From assembly GCA_002967695.1 (NCBI GenBank), contig PUHN01000030.1, forward strand, positions 1 to 42,528: a DNA stretch of 42,528 nt, read 5' to 3'. This DNA is from Rhodobacteraceae bacterium WD3A24. GTDB taxonomy: Bacteria > Pseudomonadota > Alphaproteobacteria > Rhodobacterales > Rhodobacteraceae. This document shows positions 34,301-42,483 of this stretch, in pieces; within the stretch, counting starts at the first letter, position 1; the number at the start of each line of letters is the position of its first letter. Below the pieces are notes generated by a model. That model ran no database searches. It saw nothing but the letters and a program-made list of their open reading frames with translations, and was not told where the DNA came from. The position numbers were made by a program, and so were the translations under genes.

Positions 34301-34831
34301 GCAGGCGTCACCGCCAGGGCGCAGGGCGGCGCGCTGGTCGTTCGGATGGCCGGCACCGTTGCCGCGCGGCAGGAGAAGAAATCGGCCCGCGGCAACCGCT
34401 TCGCCTTCGTGCAGCTGTCGGACCCGACCGGGCTTTACGAGGTGACGGTCTTTTCCGACACGCTGGAAGCGGCGCGCCAGCACCTCGAACCCGGGGCCAA
34501 CGTGGTGCTGACCGCCGAGGCGACCATGGAGGCCGATACGCTCAAGCTGCTCGCGCGGGCGGTGCAGCCGATCGACGACGTCGTCGCCGATGCCGGCAGT
34601 GCCGGATTGCGCATCCATGTCGCCGAGGAGGCCGCGGTGAATTCCGTCGCTGCGCTTCTCGAGGGCAGCCGCGACGCGCGCGGCGGCAAGGGGCCGATCA
34701 TCCTGTGCGTCCGCGACCCGGCATCGGGACGGGAATACGACATCACCGCCGGGCGCGAATTCCCGGTGACCCCGCAGGTGAAGGGGGCGATCAAGGCGAT
34801 CACCGGCGTGCTCGCGGTCGAGGAGGTCTGA
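31391..34831 (+). CDS. dnaE: DNA polymerase III subunit alpha
   Basis: The catalytic subunit of the replicative polymerase has 1146 residues, normal for the DnaE1 type. Domains in order: PHP domain with [14 protein letters not shown] (His9, His13) and [15 protein letters not shown]; the palm with [16 protein letters not shown] (about 360-375) and the catalytic [12 protein letters not shown] (about residues 402-413); fingers with [18 protein letters not shown] and [31 protein letters not shown]; helix-hairpin-helix region; an OB-fold domain (about 975-1050). The beta-clamp-binding region is expected near [13 protein letters not shown] (about residue 920). The frame is uninterrupted. It is convergent with the next gene, with 8 bp between stop codons. 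Confidence 0.97.
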   Translation: [1146 protein letters not shown]

Positions 34832-34839
34832 GCCCGGCC

Positions 34840-35262
34840 TCAGCCGGTGAAGGCGATCACGGCGATGATCACCGCCGCGATGGCCAGCAGGTTCGCCGCC
34901 GCGCCGAGGCCGGCCATGATCCGCGGCGCGGGCGGCGTTCCTGACCGCTGCGCGGTGATCGACAGCCACTGCATGCGCGCGGAAACGGCCGTCAGCCCGA
35001 CGACTGCGACGATCTTGATCCAGAACCAGCCCGACATCCCGCCCCAGCCGCCATAGACCGCGTAGAGCATCCAGACCCCGGTGATCCAGAGCAGCACGAT
35101 CGCCACGGCCGAGGCGCGGCCGAGCCTGCGCTGCAACCCCGCCAGTGCCGGCGCGCCGCCCCCGGCCGTGCGCATCGCCAACCCGGCCAGAAGGCTCGCC
35201 ACGCCCCCGCCGATGCCCACGGCGAAGGACAGGAAATGGATGATCTTGAGCGTCTCGAGCAT
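34840..35262 (-). CDS. Four-helix membrane protein of unknown function
   Basis: The 140-residue protein has four hydrophobic helices (about 5-27, 50-68, 82-97, 115-138). The first contains KIIHFLSFAVGIGGGVASLLAGL, the second ends in TGVWMLYAVYGG, followed by GWFWIKIVAVVGLTAVSARMQW. The layout (helix-1 His, W-x-K in helix 3) recalls CopD/HemJ/DUF2269-type four-helix proteins, possibly haem-binding, but the match is not specific enough to name it. The start at 35262 is the first ATG that leaves helix 1 at the N-terminus. Confidence 0.7.
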   Translation of the reverse strand: MLETLKIIHFLSFAVGIGGGVASLLAGLAMRTAGGGAPALAGLQRRLGRASAVAIVLLWITGVWMLYAVYGGWGGMSGWFWIKIVAVVGLTAVSARMQWLSITAQRSGTPPAPRIMAGLGAAANLLAIAAVIIAVIAFTG

Positions 35263-35360
35263 GGCCGGGCCCCTGTTGCCCCGCCAATCATTGGCGCCCC
35301 ACGGCGCCGGGTCAAGCCGTGCGTGGCCTCGCGAGGCGCGGCCGGGCAGGCAGAGCCGGC

Positions 35361-36284
35361 CTAGTCACCCGCCTTCTTGACGCGGCCGAAATCGGGGGCG
35401 TCTGTGTCCTGCCCCGCCTCGATGATGCCGCGGCGAATTGCCCGGGTGCGGGTGAAGTAGTCGAACAGATGCGCGCCGTCCTCGGTGCGGATCGCGCGCT
35501 GCAGCGCGAAGAGTTCCTCGGTGAAGCGGCCCAGGATTTCCAGCGTGGCGGCCTTGTTGGTCAGGAACACGTCGCGCCACATCGTCGGATCGGAGGCGGC
35601 GATGCGCGTGAAGTCGCGGAACCCCGCGGCCGAGTATTTCACCACCTCGCTGTCGGTCACGCGGCCCAGATCGTCGGCCACGCCGACCATGGTGTAGGCG
35701 ATCAGGTGCGGCGCGTGGCTGGTCACCGCGAGGACAAGGTCGTGATGGGCCGGGTCCATGGTATCGACATGGGCGCCCATGCCCTCCCACAGTTCCCGCA
35801 ACCGCGCGACGGGCTCGGGCGGGGTGCCTTCGGGGGGCACCAGCAGGCACCAGCGATTCTCGAAAAGCTCCGCGAAACCGGCGCGGGGGCCGGAGTGCTC
35901 GGTGCCCGCAAGGGGATGGGCGGGGATGAAATGCACGCCCTCGGGCACATGCGGCCCCACCGCGGCGATCACCGCCTGCTTGACCGAGCCCACATCCGAC
36001 AGTGTCGCGCCGGCCGCCAGACGGGGCGCGATCTCCTCGGCCACGGCGCCCATAACGCCCACGGGCACGCAGAGGACGACCAGGTCGGCGCCCTCGACCG
36101 CCTCGGCGGCCGTTTCGTACACCCGGTCGCACAGGCCCAGCTCCACCGCCGCGGCGCGCGTGTCGGCGCTGCGGGCGGTGCCGGTGATCTCGTCGGCCAG
36201 ACCCCGGCGGCGGATCGCCAGCGCCATCGACGAGGCGATCAGCCCCAGCCCGATCAGCGCCACGCGATGATAGATCGCCGCCAT
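35361..36284 (-). CDS. Prephenate/arogenate dehydrogenase family protein
   Basis: This NAD(P)-dependent enzyme of tyrosine synthesis acts by oxidative decarboxylation of prephenate or arogenate. The 307-residue protein begins with the Rossmann motif VALIGLGLIASSMALAIRRRG (about 8-28). It has DLVVLCVPVGVMGAV (about 67-81), LSDVGSVKQAVI (about 94-105), and HFIPAHPLAGTEHSGPRAG with the conserved active-site His (about 117-135). The helical C-terminal domain has HAPHLIAYTMVGVA and TRIAASDPTMWRDVFLTNK. There is no chorismate mutase or ACT domain. The start overlaps the hisC stop by one base (TGATG), so it is translated from the same mRNA. Preference for prephenate or arogenate cannot be read. Confidence 0.93.
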   Translation of the reverse strand: MAAIYHRVALIGLGLIASSMALAIRRRGLADEITGTARSADTRAAAVELGLCDRVYETAAEAVEGADLVVLCVPVGVMGAVAEEIAPRLAAGATLSDVGSVKQAVIAAVGPHVPEGVHFIPAHPLAGTEHSGPRAGFAELFENRWCLLVPPEGTPPEPVARLRELWEGMGAHVDTMDPAHHDLVLAVTSHAPHLIAYTMVGVADDLGRVTDSEVVKYSAAGFRDFTRIAASDPTMWRDVFLTNKAATLEILGRFTEELFALQRAIRTEDGAHLFDYFTRTRAIRRGIIEAGQDTDAPDFGRVKKAGD

Positions 36285-37369
36285 CAGCGCGCGCCCAGGA
36301 ACTGGCCGATGGCGTGAGCGACCCGGCGGCAGGAAGGCTCGTCACCCACGGTGATACGCAGGCAGTGTGGCAGCTTGTAGCTGCCCACCTGCCGCACGAT
36401 CAGCCCGTGGGATTTCAGATGCGCGTCGCAGGCGGCCGCCTCGTCGGCGTCGCGGAAACGGGCGAGCACGAAATTGGCGTGCGAGGGATCGCAGGCCACG
36501 CCGATGCCGTTGAGCGCCTCGACGAGCCAGGCGCGCATGCGCGCGTTCTCGGCGCGGCACCTTTCGACATGGCCCTGCTCCTCGACCGCCACCTGCCCGG
36601 TTTCGAGCTGCGGCGTGGACAGGTTGAACGGGCCGCGCAGCCGGCCGAGGACATCGATGATGGCGGCGGGGCCGTAGCCCCAGCCCACGCGCAGCCCGCC
36701 CAGCCCGTAAATCTTGGAGAAGGTGCGCGTCATCACGATGTTGTCGCGTTTCTCCAGCAGGGCCGCGCCGCCGTCATACCCCTCGGCGTATTCGGCATAG
36801 GCGCCGTCGAGCACGAGGATCGCCTGCGGCGGCAGCCCGTCGGCCAGCCGCGCGATCTCGCTCGACGGGATCATGGTGCCGGTCGGGTTGTTGGGGTTGG
36901 CGATGAACACCAGCCGCGTGCGCCCGGTCGCGGCGGCGAGCAGCGCGTCGACATCGGTGGTGCGGTTGCGCTCGGGCGCCTCGACCGGGGTCGCGCCCAC
37001 CGACAGCGCCGAGATGCGATACATCAGAAAGCCGTGCTCGGTGAACAGCACCTCGTCGCCCGGCCCGGCATAGGCGCGGCACAGAAAGGTGATGATCTCG
37101 TCCGACCCTGCCCCGCAGATGATGCGCGCGGGGTCGAGCCCGTGGGCCGCGGCGATGGCGTCGCGCAGCGCGCCGTGGTCGGTGGGCGGATAGCGATGGA
37201 GCGTGTGACCGCTGCGCCCGAAGGCCTCGATCACGCGTTCGGCCGGGCCGAAGGGGTTTTCGTTGGATGACAGCTTGATGGCGTCACGCCTGCCCTGCAG
37301 ACGGGACTGGCCGCCCTCGTAGGGCGAGATCTCCATGATCCCCGGACGTGGCCGGATGGCATCACTCAT
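36284..37369 (-). CDS. hisC: Histidinol-phosphate aminotransferase
   Basis: This PLP enzyme of histidine synthesis transaminates imidazole acetol phosphate; many members also act on aromatic keto acids such as prephenate. The 361-residue protein has [33 protein letters not shown] (about 86-100), [11 protein letters not shown] (158-168), [12 protein letters not shown] (about 187-198) and [20 protein letters not shown] with the PLP lysine at 219. The C-terminal [21 protein letters not shown] binds substrate phosphate. The one-base overlap with the prephenate dehydrogenase gene and the known dual specificity suggest that the pair may also serve tyrosine synthesis. GGAGAG precedes the ATG. Confidence 0.95.
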   Translation of the reverse strand: MSDAIRPRPGIMEISPYEGGQSRLQGRRDAIKLSSNENPFGPAERVIEAFGRSGHTLHRYPPTDHGALRDAIAAAHGLDPARIICGAGSDEIITFLCRAYAGPGDEVLFTEHGFLMYRISALSVGATPVEAPERNRTTDVDALLAAATGRTRLVFIANPNNPTGTMIPSSEIARLADGLPPQAILVLDGAYAEYAEGYDGGAALLEKRDNIVMTRTFSKIYGLGGLRVGWGYGPAAIIDVLGRLRGPFNLSTPQLETGQVAVEEQGHVERCRAENARMRAWLVEALNGIGVACDPSHANFVLARFRDADEAAACDAHLKSHGLIVRQVGSYKLPHCLRITVGDEPSCRRVAHAIGQFLGAR

Positions 37370-37507
37370 TATCGCTCTCCGTGACTTCCGCGTCCTTCTA
37401 GCGACGCCCCGGAGGCAAGACCAGCGGCATTTCGCCTGCGCGGCGGGGTCTTAGGGCACAATTCCCGCAGCGTTGCCATGATGCAATGCCTCGCCCGAAG
37501 GGCGCAA

Positions 37508-37541
37508 ACGCAAAAGGGCCGCATCCGGCGGATGCGGCCCG
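37508..37541 (-). terminator. Intrinsic terminator of rpsD
   Basis: On the minus strand an 11-bp perfect stem, GGGCCGCATCC/GGATGCGGCCC, with a 3-nt loop (37516-37540) is followed by TTTTGCGTTTG. It lies 26 nt after the rpsD stop codon. Confidence 0.85.
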
Positions 37542-37566
37542 AACCGGGCGCCCGGCGGGGCGCCGA

Positions 37567-38187
37567 TCAGTTCTTGGCGTAGAACTCGACCACGAGGTTT
37601 GGTTCCATCTGCACCGGATAGGGAACGTCGCCCAGCGCCGGGGTGCGGGTGAAGGTCGCGGTCATCTTCGAATGATCGGCGTCGATGTAGTCAGGCACAT
37701 CGCGTTCAGCGAGACCGACGGCCTCGAGCACGGTGACATTCTGGCGCGACTTCTCGCGCACCGAAATCACGTCGCCCTCCTTGACGCGATAGGAGGGAAT
37801 GTTGACGCGCTTGCCGTTGACCTCGACATGGCCGTGGTTGACGAACTGGCGCGCGGCAAAGACGGTGGGCACGAATTTCGCGCGATAAACGACGGCGTCG
37901 AGCCGGCGTTCCAGCAGGCCGATCAGGTTCTCGACGGTGTCGCCGCGCACGCGCTCGGCCTCGGAGAAGATGCGGCGGAACTGTTTTTCGGTCAGGTCGC
38001 CGTAATAGCCCTTGAGTTTCTGCTTGGCCTTGAGCTGCTGGCCGAAATCCGACAGCTTGCTCTTGCGGCGCTGGCCGTGCTGGCCGGGGCCGTATTCGCG
38101 CTTGTTGACCGGGCTCTTGGGGCGGCCCCAGATGTTTTCGCCCATGCGGCGGTCGATCTTGTACTTGGCAGACGTGCGTTTGGTCAC
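37567..38187 (-). CDS. rpsD: 30S ribosomal protein S4
   Basis: S4 is a primary 16S rRNA-binding protein that nucleates 30S assembly and in many bacteria also regulates its own mRNA. The 206-residue protein starts with GTG at 38187 ([26 protein letters not shown]), with GGAGAT 7 nt upstream. Typical parts are [43 protein letters not shown] (about 40-82) and the S4 RNA-binding domain [50 protein letters not shown] (about 95-145). The frame is open upstream of 38187, but that DNA does not code for S4 sequence. It is a single-gene unit with its own terminator. Confidence 0.97.
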   Translation of the reverse strand: MTKRTSAKYKIDRRMGENIWGRPKSPVNKREYGPGQHGQRRKSKLSDFGQQLKAKQKLKGYYGDLTEKQFRRIFSEAERVRGDTVENLIGLLERRLDAVVYRAKFVPTVFAARQFVNHGHVEVNGKRVNIPSYRVKEGDVISVREKSRQNVTVLEAVGLAERDVPDYIDADHSKMTATFTRTPALGDVPYPVQMEPNLVVEFYAKN

Positions 38188-38470
38188 GGCTGATCTCCTT
38201 CGATCCTGTGAAGGGCGTTGTCCTTTCCCTCGGCCCTCGTCGGCCTCGGGCGACAGGCATCCCCTCGCGGGGGCCGCCAACACCAAAGAATGCGCCCACC
38301 CCGGCCCTGCCGGCGCGGAACATCGCCGCCGTGTAGTCCAGCCGGCCGGGACAGTCAACGCCCCGATGCCCGGCTTTCGCGGCCCGCCGCCGCGCGGCGG
38401 CAAAACGGAGATTGCGCGGCCGGCGCTGACGGGGCCAAAGTGAGCGCGCCGAAAAAGGGAGAGAGCGGGC

Positions 38471-39094
38471 ATGAAGATCGTTTTGGCCATCGCGGGATCG
38501 GTTCTGATGGCGCTCACCACGCCGGCGTCGGCCTGCGAACGGGACATGCCCGCCGGGAGCGGCGCCATGGTGCGCGCCGGCGCCGATCACGATGCGCGGC
38601 TTCTCGACGCGGCGGTGCTGGCCGAGGCGAATTATCACCGCTGCCGCGCGGGGCTTGCGCCCCTGCGCCCGGCCGCGGGCCTCGCCGGGGTCGCCCGGCG
38701 CCACAGCCGCTGGATGGCGCGGGTGCAACGCATGTCGCATCGCTCGCGCCTGCAGGGCCTGGCCACGCTGCGCCAGCGGCTCGACGCCTCGGGCCTGTCC
38801 ATCCGCAGGGGCGCCGAGAATATCGCGCTGGCTTATCGCTTTCGCCTGGCCGGTCAGCGCCTGCGGCGTAGCGAGCCGGCGCGCTGCGTCTTTGTCGATA
38901 CATCGGGCCAGCGCCTTTCGCCGCACAGCTACGCCTCGCTCGCGCGGCGGATCGCGGCCGACTGGATGAATTCGCCCGACCACCGCGCCAACATGCTCGA
39001 CCCGCGGCTGACCCGTGCGGGTCACGGCGCGGCGCTAGCCGCCGATGCGCCCTATTGCGGGCAGTTCTACGCCACCCAGATTCTGGCCGACTGA
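38471..39094 (+). CDS. Secreted CAP-domain (SCP-like) protein
   Basis: The 207-residue protein has a signal peptide ([21 protein letters not shown], cleavage near residue 21 before CERD) and a CAP/SCP fold. [48 protein letters not shown] contains the conserved Asn-x-x-R-x-x-x-G-x-x-x-L core and His near residue 93. GAENIA and [24 protein letters not shown] are the classical CAP signatures. Four Cys in the mature part could form disulfides. Bacterial CAP proteins are extracytoplasmic with mostly unknown function. GGGAGAG lies before the ATG. It diverges from rpsD across 283 bp that hold both promoters and show no further gene. Confidence 0.9.
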   Translation: MKIVLAIAGSVLMALTTPASACERDMPAGSGAMVRAGADHDARLLDAAVLAEANYHRCRAGLAPLRPAAGLAGVARRHSRWMARVQRMSHRSRLQGLATLRQRLDASGLSIRRGAENIALAYRFRLAGQRLRRSEPARCVFVDTSGQRLSPHSYASLARRIAADWMNSPDHRANMLDPRLTRAGHGAALAADAPYCGQFYATQILAD

Positions 39095-39312
39095 ACCGGC
39101 AAGGCATGGCCGGATTTGTGTGCCGCGCCCCGGTCGCGCGGCGCGGCTTTCGGGGCAGCTTGCGGCCAGCGCGCCGGATGTGCCGGAGGCTCCGGATCGG
39201 AGTGGCAGAACACCTCGAATCGCGGAGCGGCTCCTCGATGTCTGAAGCGCTGGCCGGTGCGCGGCCCCGTTCGACCGCCCGATAGACAAACCGTCCCTGC
39301 CCGGGCTTGCGC

Positions 39313-40197
39313 TCACGCCCCTTTCCAGCGGCCCAACAACCAGTACCACTGGTCGGGGGCGGCGAGGATGCGTGCCGACAGGCTGTCATTGAAAACCTGT
39401 GTCATGGTCTGGCTGTCGGTGTGGGCGATCGGCGCCTCGAACTGCACATCGAAACTGCTGCCATCCGCGGTGCGCGTGCCATAGGCCGGAACCATCGGCA
39501 GGGCGTATTTCAGCGCAAGCTGCGCGGCGGACAGCGAGGTCAGCGCCGGCTGTCCGAGAAACGGCATGCGCACGCCCTCGGCGTATTTCTCGTCGAGAAG
39601 GATCGCGATGAAGCCGCCCGCGCGCAGGTGGCGGACAAGCGCCTTCGTCCCGATTGTGCCGGTTTCGAGGATCGGCCTGCCGCCCGCCTCGATGCCGGCC
39701 AACAACTGGCGCTGGTAGTGCCGGTTTGCCTGCGGGCGGTAGACGGCGCCGGTTTCGAGGCCGCGGGCCTTCAGAACCGCCCGCACCGCCTCCCACTGCC
39801 CGAAATGGCCGGATACGATGATCGCGCCCTTGCCGGCCCGGCGGGCCTCTTCCAGCGCCGCGAGGCCGGGGCCGGAGACGTTGAATTTCTCCTGCCGTGT
39901 CTGGAACTCGGCGCAATGATAGATCTCGAACAATGTCTGGCCCATTCGCCGGCCCATGTCACGGCTCATGATCGCGCGCTGGCGGCGCGCCATGTCAGGG
40001 AAAACGCGCAGCACCTCGCGCTCGAACCGGCGCCTGGCGGGCGGAAACCAGCGCATCGCGGCGCCGATGGCCGTGCCCAGCGCGTGCGAGCGCTTCTCGA
40101 AGCTGCGCCACCGCGAGAAGGTCAGCACGGAAAGCAGGGGGATGTACCTGACATGCTGCCAGGAGGAGGTGAGGCGACGCGAGAGCATGGCCGTCAT
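39313..40197 (-). CDS. LpxL/HtrB-like lysophospholipid acyltransferase family protein
   Basis: The 294-residue protein resembles late acyltransferases of lipid A synthesis. The catalytic motif is HFGQWE (the H-x4-E pattern) in GAIIVSGHFGQWEAVRAVLKARG. VYRPQANRHYQRQLLAGIEAGGRPI, GFIAILLDEKY and SLSAAQLALKYALPMVPAYGTR follow in the family order. The C-terminus ends PDQWYWLLGRWKG, the usual P-x-Q-x-x-W-x-x-R-W-type end. It probably acts at the inner face of the cytoplasmic membrane on a lipid. The start is uncertain: ATG 40197 fits family length, while ATG 40257 and GTG 40275 are open alternatives with no better ribosome-binding site. Confidence 0.88.
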   Translation of the reverse strand: MTAMLSRRLTSSWQHVRYIPLLSVLTFSRWRSFEKRSHALGTAIGAAMRWFPPARRRFEREVLRVFPDMARRQRAIMSRDMGRRMGQTLFEIYHCAEFQTRQEKFNVSGPGLAALEEARRAGKGAIIVSGHFGQWEAVRAVLKARGLETGAVYRPQANRHYQRQLLAGIEAGGRPILETGTIGTKALVRHLRAGGFIAILLDEKYAEGVRMPFLGQPALTSLSAAQLALKYALPMVPAYGTRTADGSSFDVQFEAPIAHTDSQTMTQVFNDSLSARILAAPDQWYWLLGRWKGA

Positions 40198-40306
40198 ATG
40201 GCCTGTCGCAAGGGAATTACCAAGGGCGATCCGGAGACCGGCCGGAGCCGACGTCATCACGAGCGGCCTCGCCACGGCGCTTGTGTCGCCAGCCGCCCCT
40301 CGACCG

Positions 40307-40954
40307 TCAGCCCAGGAGAAACATCACGACCGCGGCGTAGAACAGCAGGCTCGCCGCCAGCACGATGACGTGCCAGATGGTGTAGTGAAACGGCAGGCGT
40401 TGCCACAGATAGAACGGCACGCCGAGGGTATAGAGCCCGCCGCCCGTCGCCATCAACACGAGCACCGGCATCGGCAGGGCTGCGAACACGGCATGCCCGG
40501 CAAAGACGCCGACCCAGCCCATCCCAAGATAGAGCGCCAGCGCCAGCCAGCGCCAGCGCAGCGGCGAGACGAGCTTCATCGCGATACCGATCGCGGCCGT
40601 GCCCCAAAGACCCAGCGTCAGTGCGAGGCCCTGGCCTGAGAGCAGCGCGAAGGGCGTGTAGGTGCCGGCGATCTTGAGATATATCGCGGAATGATCCAGC
40701 CGCTGGAACAGCCAGCGCAGCTCGGTTTTCCGATTGAGATTGTAGAGTGCCGAGCAGAAGATCACCGCCACGAGGCCGGCGCCGTACACACTGACCGCGA
40801 CGAGCGCGGAGCCGTCATGCTGAGTGAACGTGGTCACCACGATCAGCGCCGGGGCCGCCAGCGCGATGACCACCATGCCCGTGATATGAACGACCGCGTC
40901 CGAAATCCGCTCGGCGCGGCTGTAGGCGCGGCCTTGATGGGCGTGATGCCGCAT
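40307..40954 (-). CDS. Hemolysin III family (PAQR-like) membrane protein
   Basis: The 215-residue integral membrane protein has about seven helices. Family residues include ERISDAVVHITG near the N-terminus (His in helix 1), SALYNL followed by LRWLFQRLDHSAIYLKIAGTYTPFAL (about 78-103; the D-H-S pattern), GWVGVFAGHAVFAALP and a C-terminal YTIWHVIVLAASLLFYAAVVMFLL with the conserved His. These His, Asp and Ser residues bind a metal in PAQR relatives, and the fold may be a lipid hydrolase; the name hemolysin is historical. It is the last intact chromosomal gene before the decayed zone. Confidence 0.92.
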   Translation of the reverse strand: MRHHAHQGRAYSRAERISDAVVHITGMVVIALAAPALIVVTTFTQHDGSALVAVSVYGAGLVAVIFCSALYNLNRKTELRWLFQRLDHSAIYLKIAGTYTPFALLSGQGLALTLGLWGTAAIGIAMKLVSPLRWRWLALALYLGMGWVGVFAGHAVFAALPMPVLVLMATGGGLYTLGVPFYLWQRLPFHYTIWHVIVLAASLLFYAAVVMFLLG

Positions 40955-41654
40955 GAATATCCGATCCAGATCGTTCGGCCCAAAGTAGCCCCGGCGCCAC
41001 CTCGATACAACAACAAGGAGGCCGGGGCCGTGGGCCTGACGCGCCGGTCAGCTGTGCGGCGCGCATAAGGGGCCTCACACTCTGCGGCGGAAACGCGGCC
41101 TGACGCCCCATGCCCACTTTGATGCGGGAGGCTCTTCCGACCTGGCAAGGGAGAACACTGCAATGCGCGCGGCATGGTAGGCCCGGAGGGCCGCCGGAAG
41201 CTGTTGCAAATCAAGATGTTGCGCTGGCGAACGCGGCAGACTGGGGCATTGGAAACACTGAAGAAAATCGGCGTCTGGCGAACCGGTCGGACACGTGCGA
41301 CCCGCCGGAAAATGAAAGCCCCGGCGAGTTGGCGGGCTCGACCGGGGCTGATCAGAACGGTGGCAGGTTCCTAACCTCAGTTTGCGGCCGGCGGCTCGAG
41401 AAGGCAACCCGGCTCTCCGAGGCGTTGGCCGAATGCCACCCGGCCGATGCCGCGGCGCTTATCACCGAACACTGGAGCGCAATTGGACCTGCCGACCTGC
41501 CGCCGATCCGCTCCGCGACGATCCGCGCAGCGCCTTGAAGGCCGACGTTGCGCTGTGGGCCGCGAGCGCGTCTGAAACGGAGCTTGTCGAGGTCGCGCAC
41601 GCCGCGCTCGCGGAGCTACAGCACCGTCCCTGCATCGCAACTCCTTGAAAAAAG
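40955..41654 (+). other. Decayed accessory DNA without an intact gene
   Basis: No intact gene is visible. A protein-like stretch runs in frame 1 (about 41380-41500: CGRRLEKATRLSEALAECHP and ITEHWSAIGPADLPP) and seems to continue after a frameshift near 41500-41530 in frame 3 (ALKADVALWAASASETELVE and HAALAELQHR, to 41648). It looks like a broken helical protein of unknown family. A perfect 8-bp hairpin, AGCCCCGG (41317-41324)/CCGGGGCT (41342-41349), lies in front. Base composition is more mixed than in the flanking chromosome. Confidence 0.45.
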
Positions 41655-41768
41655 ATGTCGGTTGCCTGCTGGCGCCTTGCGTCGGAGCGCCTGCCGCTGG
41701 GAGAGATGCAGAAGTTCCTTGGCCGCGTCGATGCCGCGGGCCAGTTCTGGCAGCGGACGGACAAGTAA
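41655..41768 (+). CDS. Small ORF coupled to the following phage-like fragment
   Basis: The 37-residue frame starts MSVACWRLASERLPLG and ends GQFWQRTDK. Its stop overlaps the next ATG in TAATG, the usual sign of translational coupling, which suggests it is the remnant or 3' part of a gene that preceded the replication-protein gene. AAAAAAG upstream is only a weak ribosome-binding site. No family recognised. Confidence 0.3.
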   Translation: MSVACWRLASERLPLGEMQKFLGRVDAAGQFWQRTDK

Positions 41769-42037
41769 TGGCCCGTGACCCTTTCGACGATCCCAGCATC
41801 GTTCCGTTGTCCCGCTCCGACCGCGACGGCGACGGCGAGCCGCGCTCGTGCTTCTACCCGGCCGCCGCGCACGGAGACCGGCCCGTGCCGGAGCGCGCGT
41901 GGCTCGTTCCCGACCTGGTGCCGAAGGGCGGCAGCCTGATACCGCTGCCGCCCGGAACAGATGTCCGCTTCTCGAACCCGACCGAGAACAAGGCCTATGC
42001 CCGCCATCGCGGAGGACGCGCGGGCCTACTAGGATGA
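41768..42037 (+). pseudogene. N-terminal fragment of an AAA/RepA-like phage or integrative-element ATPase
   Basis: The 89-residue frame begins MARDPFDDPSIVPLS and contains CFYPAAAHGDRPVPERAWLVPDLVPKG. The PERAWLVPDLVP segment is the stretch that, in RepA-like AAA ATPases of phages and integrative elements, directly precedes the beta strand and Walker A loop. Here the similarity stops at GG, the Walker A sequence is absent, and an unrelated tail ends at 42037. The gene is therefore truncated or fused. The family assignment rests on a short motif. Confidence 0.45.
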
Positions 42038-42185
42038 TCTCTGGCCGCGATTTGAGGTGGCGCGGCCGCGTATCCTGGCGGCGCTCCTGGACGCGGCATC
42101 GGCCGCGCTCGCCAACCGGGGCAGCGTCACTCTTCCCCAAGCGGCGCATCCGTCCACGATCTCTGGCGCTCGCCGACTTGCTGTC
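42033..42185 (+). pseudogene. Fragment of a phage-type primase-helicase-like protein
   Basis: The frame from 42033 reads DDLWPRFEVARPRILAALLD and AASAALANRGSVTLPQ. FE-x-ARPRILAALLDA is close to a segment found in phage/element helicase-like ATPases (F-x-x-ARPRILGALLDAV), followed there by a conserved RLPRMADFA-type motif that is missing or out of frame here. No start codon and no catalytic motifs remain. With the preceding ATPase fragment it suggests the remains of a replication module. Confidence 0.4.
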
Positions 42186-42483
42186 GACGATGGCTTATAC
42201 CTCGTCATAACCGCGATTACTGCCGCGTGTCGTGCACACTGCTTTTCCGCTCCGCAGCGAAAGCGGCCGAGTCAAACCGACAGCGCCCATCGCTTGTGCT
42301 TCCACTGCAGCAACACCGTAGCACCGCGCTCTGGCGTAACGCGTAAAGCCCCGCTCGTGGCGGACTTAAGTGTTTGGTTTAACGGTATTTTTATTGGTTG
42401 CGAGGACTCTGATGATGTGACCGCCCCCCGACGGCATCGATGTGCCAAGGTGGGTCTGCGACGATCCACAGAGGAGGACGGTC
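42186..42483. other. Non-coding stretch leading into an IS110-type element
   Basis: No convincing gene was seen. From about 42360 the sequence becomes A/T-rich (including ggtatttttattggttg). From about 42408 (tgatgatgtgaccgcccccc) it resembles the left end of an IS110-family element, although the exact boundary cannot be fixed. A GAGGAGGA ribosome-binding site at 42471-42478 precedes the transposase ATG. Confidence 0.4.

Noticed and set aside
32708-35287. Minus-strand open frame of 859 codons opposite dnaE
   Set aside because: It covers the coding strand of a certain dnaE gene and runs into the neighbouring membrane-protein gene in another frame.
39095-39312. Short plus-strand ORF (39238-39285) between the CAP-domain gene and the acyltransferase gene
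   Set aside because: Only 15 codons, no ribosome-binding site, no family.
42272-42469. Minus-strand 65-codon frame ending VLLQWKHKRWALSV
   Set aside because: It crosses the probable left end of the IS110 element and no family could be recognised; it may include a real C-terminal fragment, but this cannot be supported.
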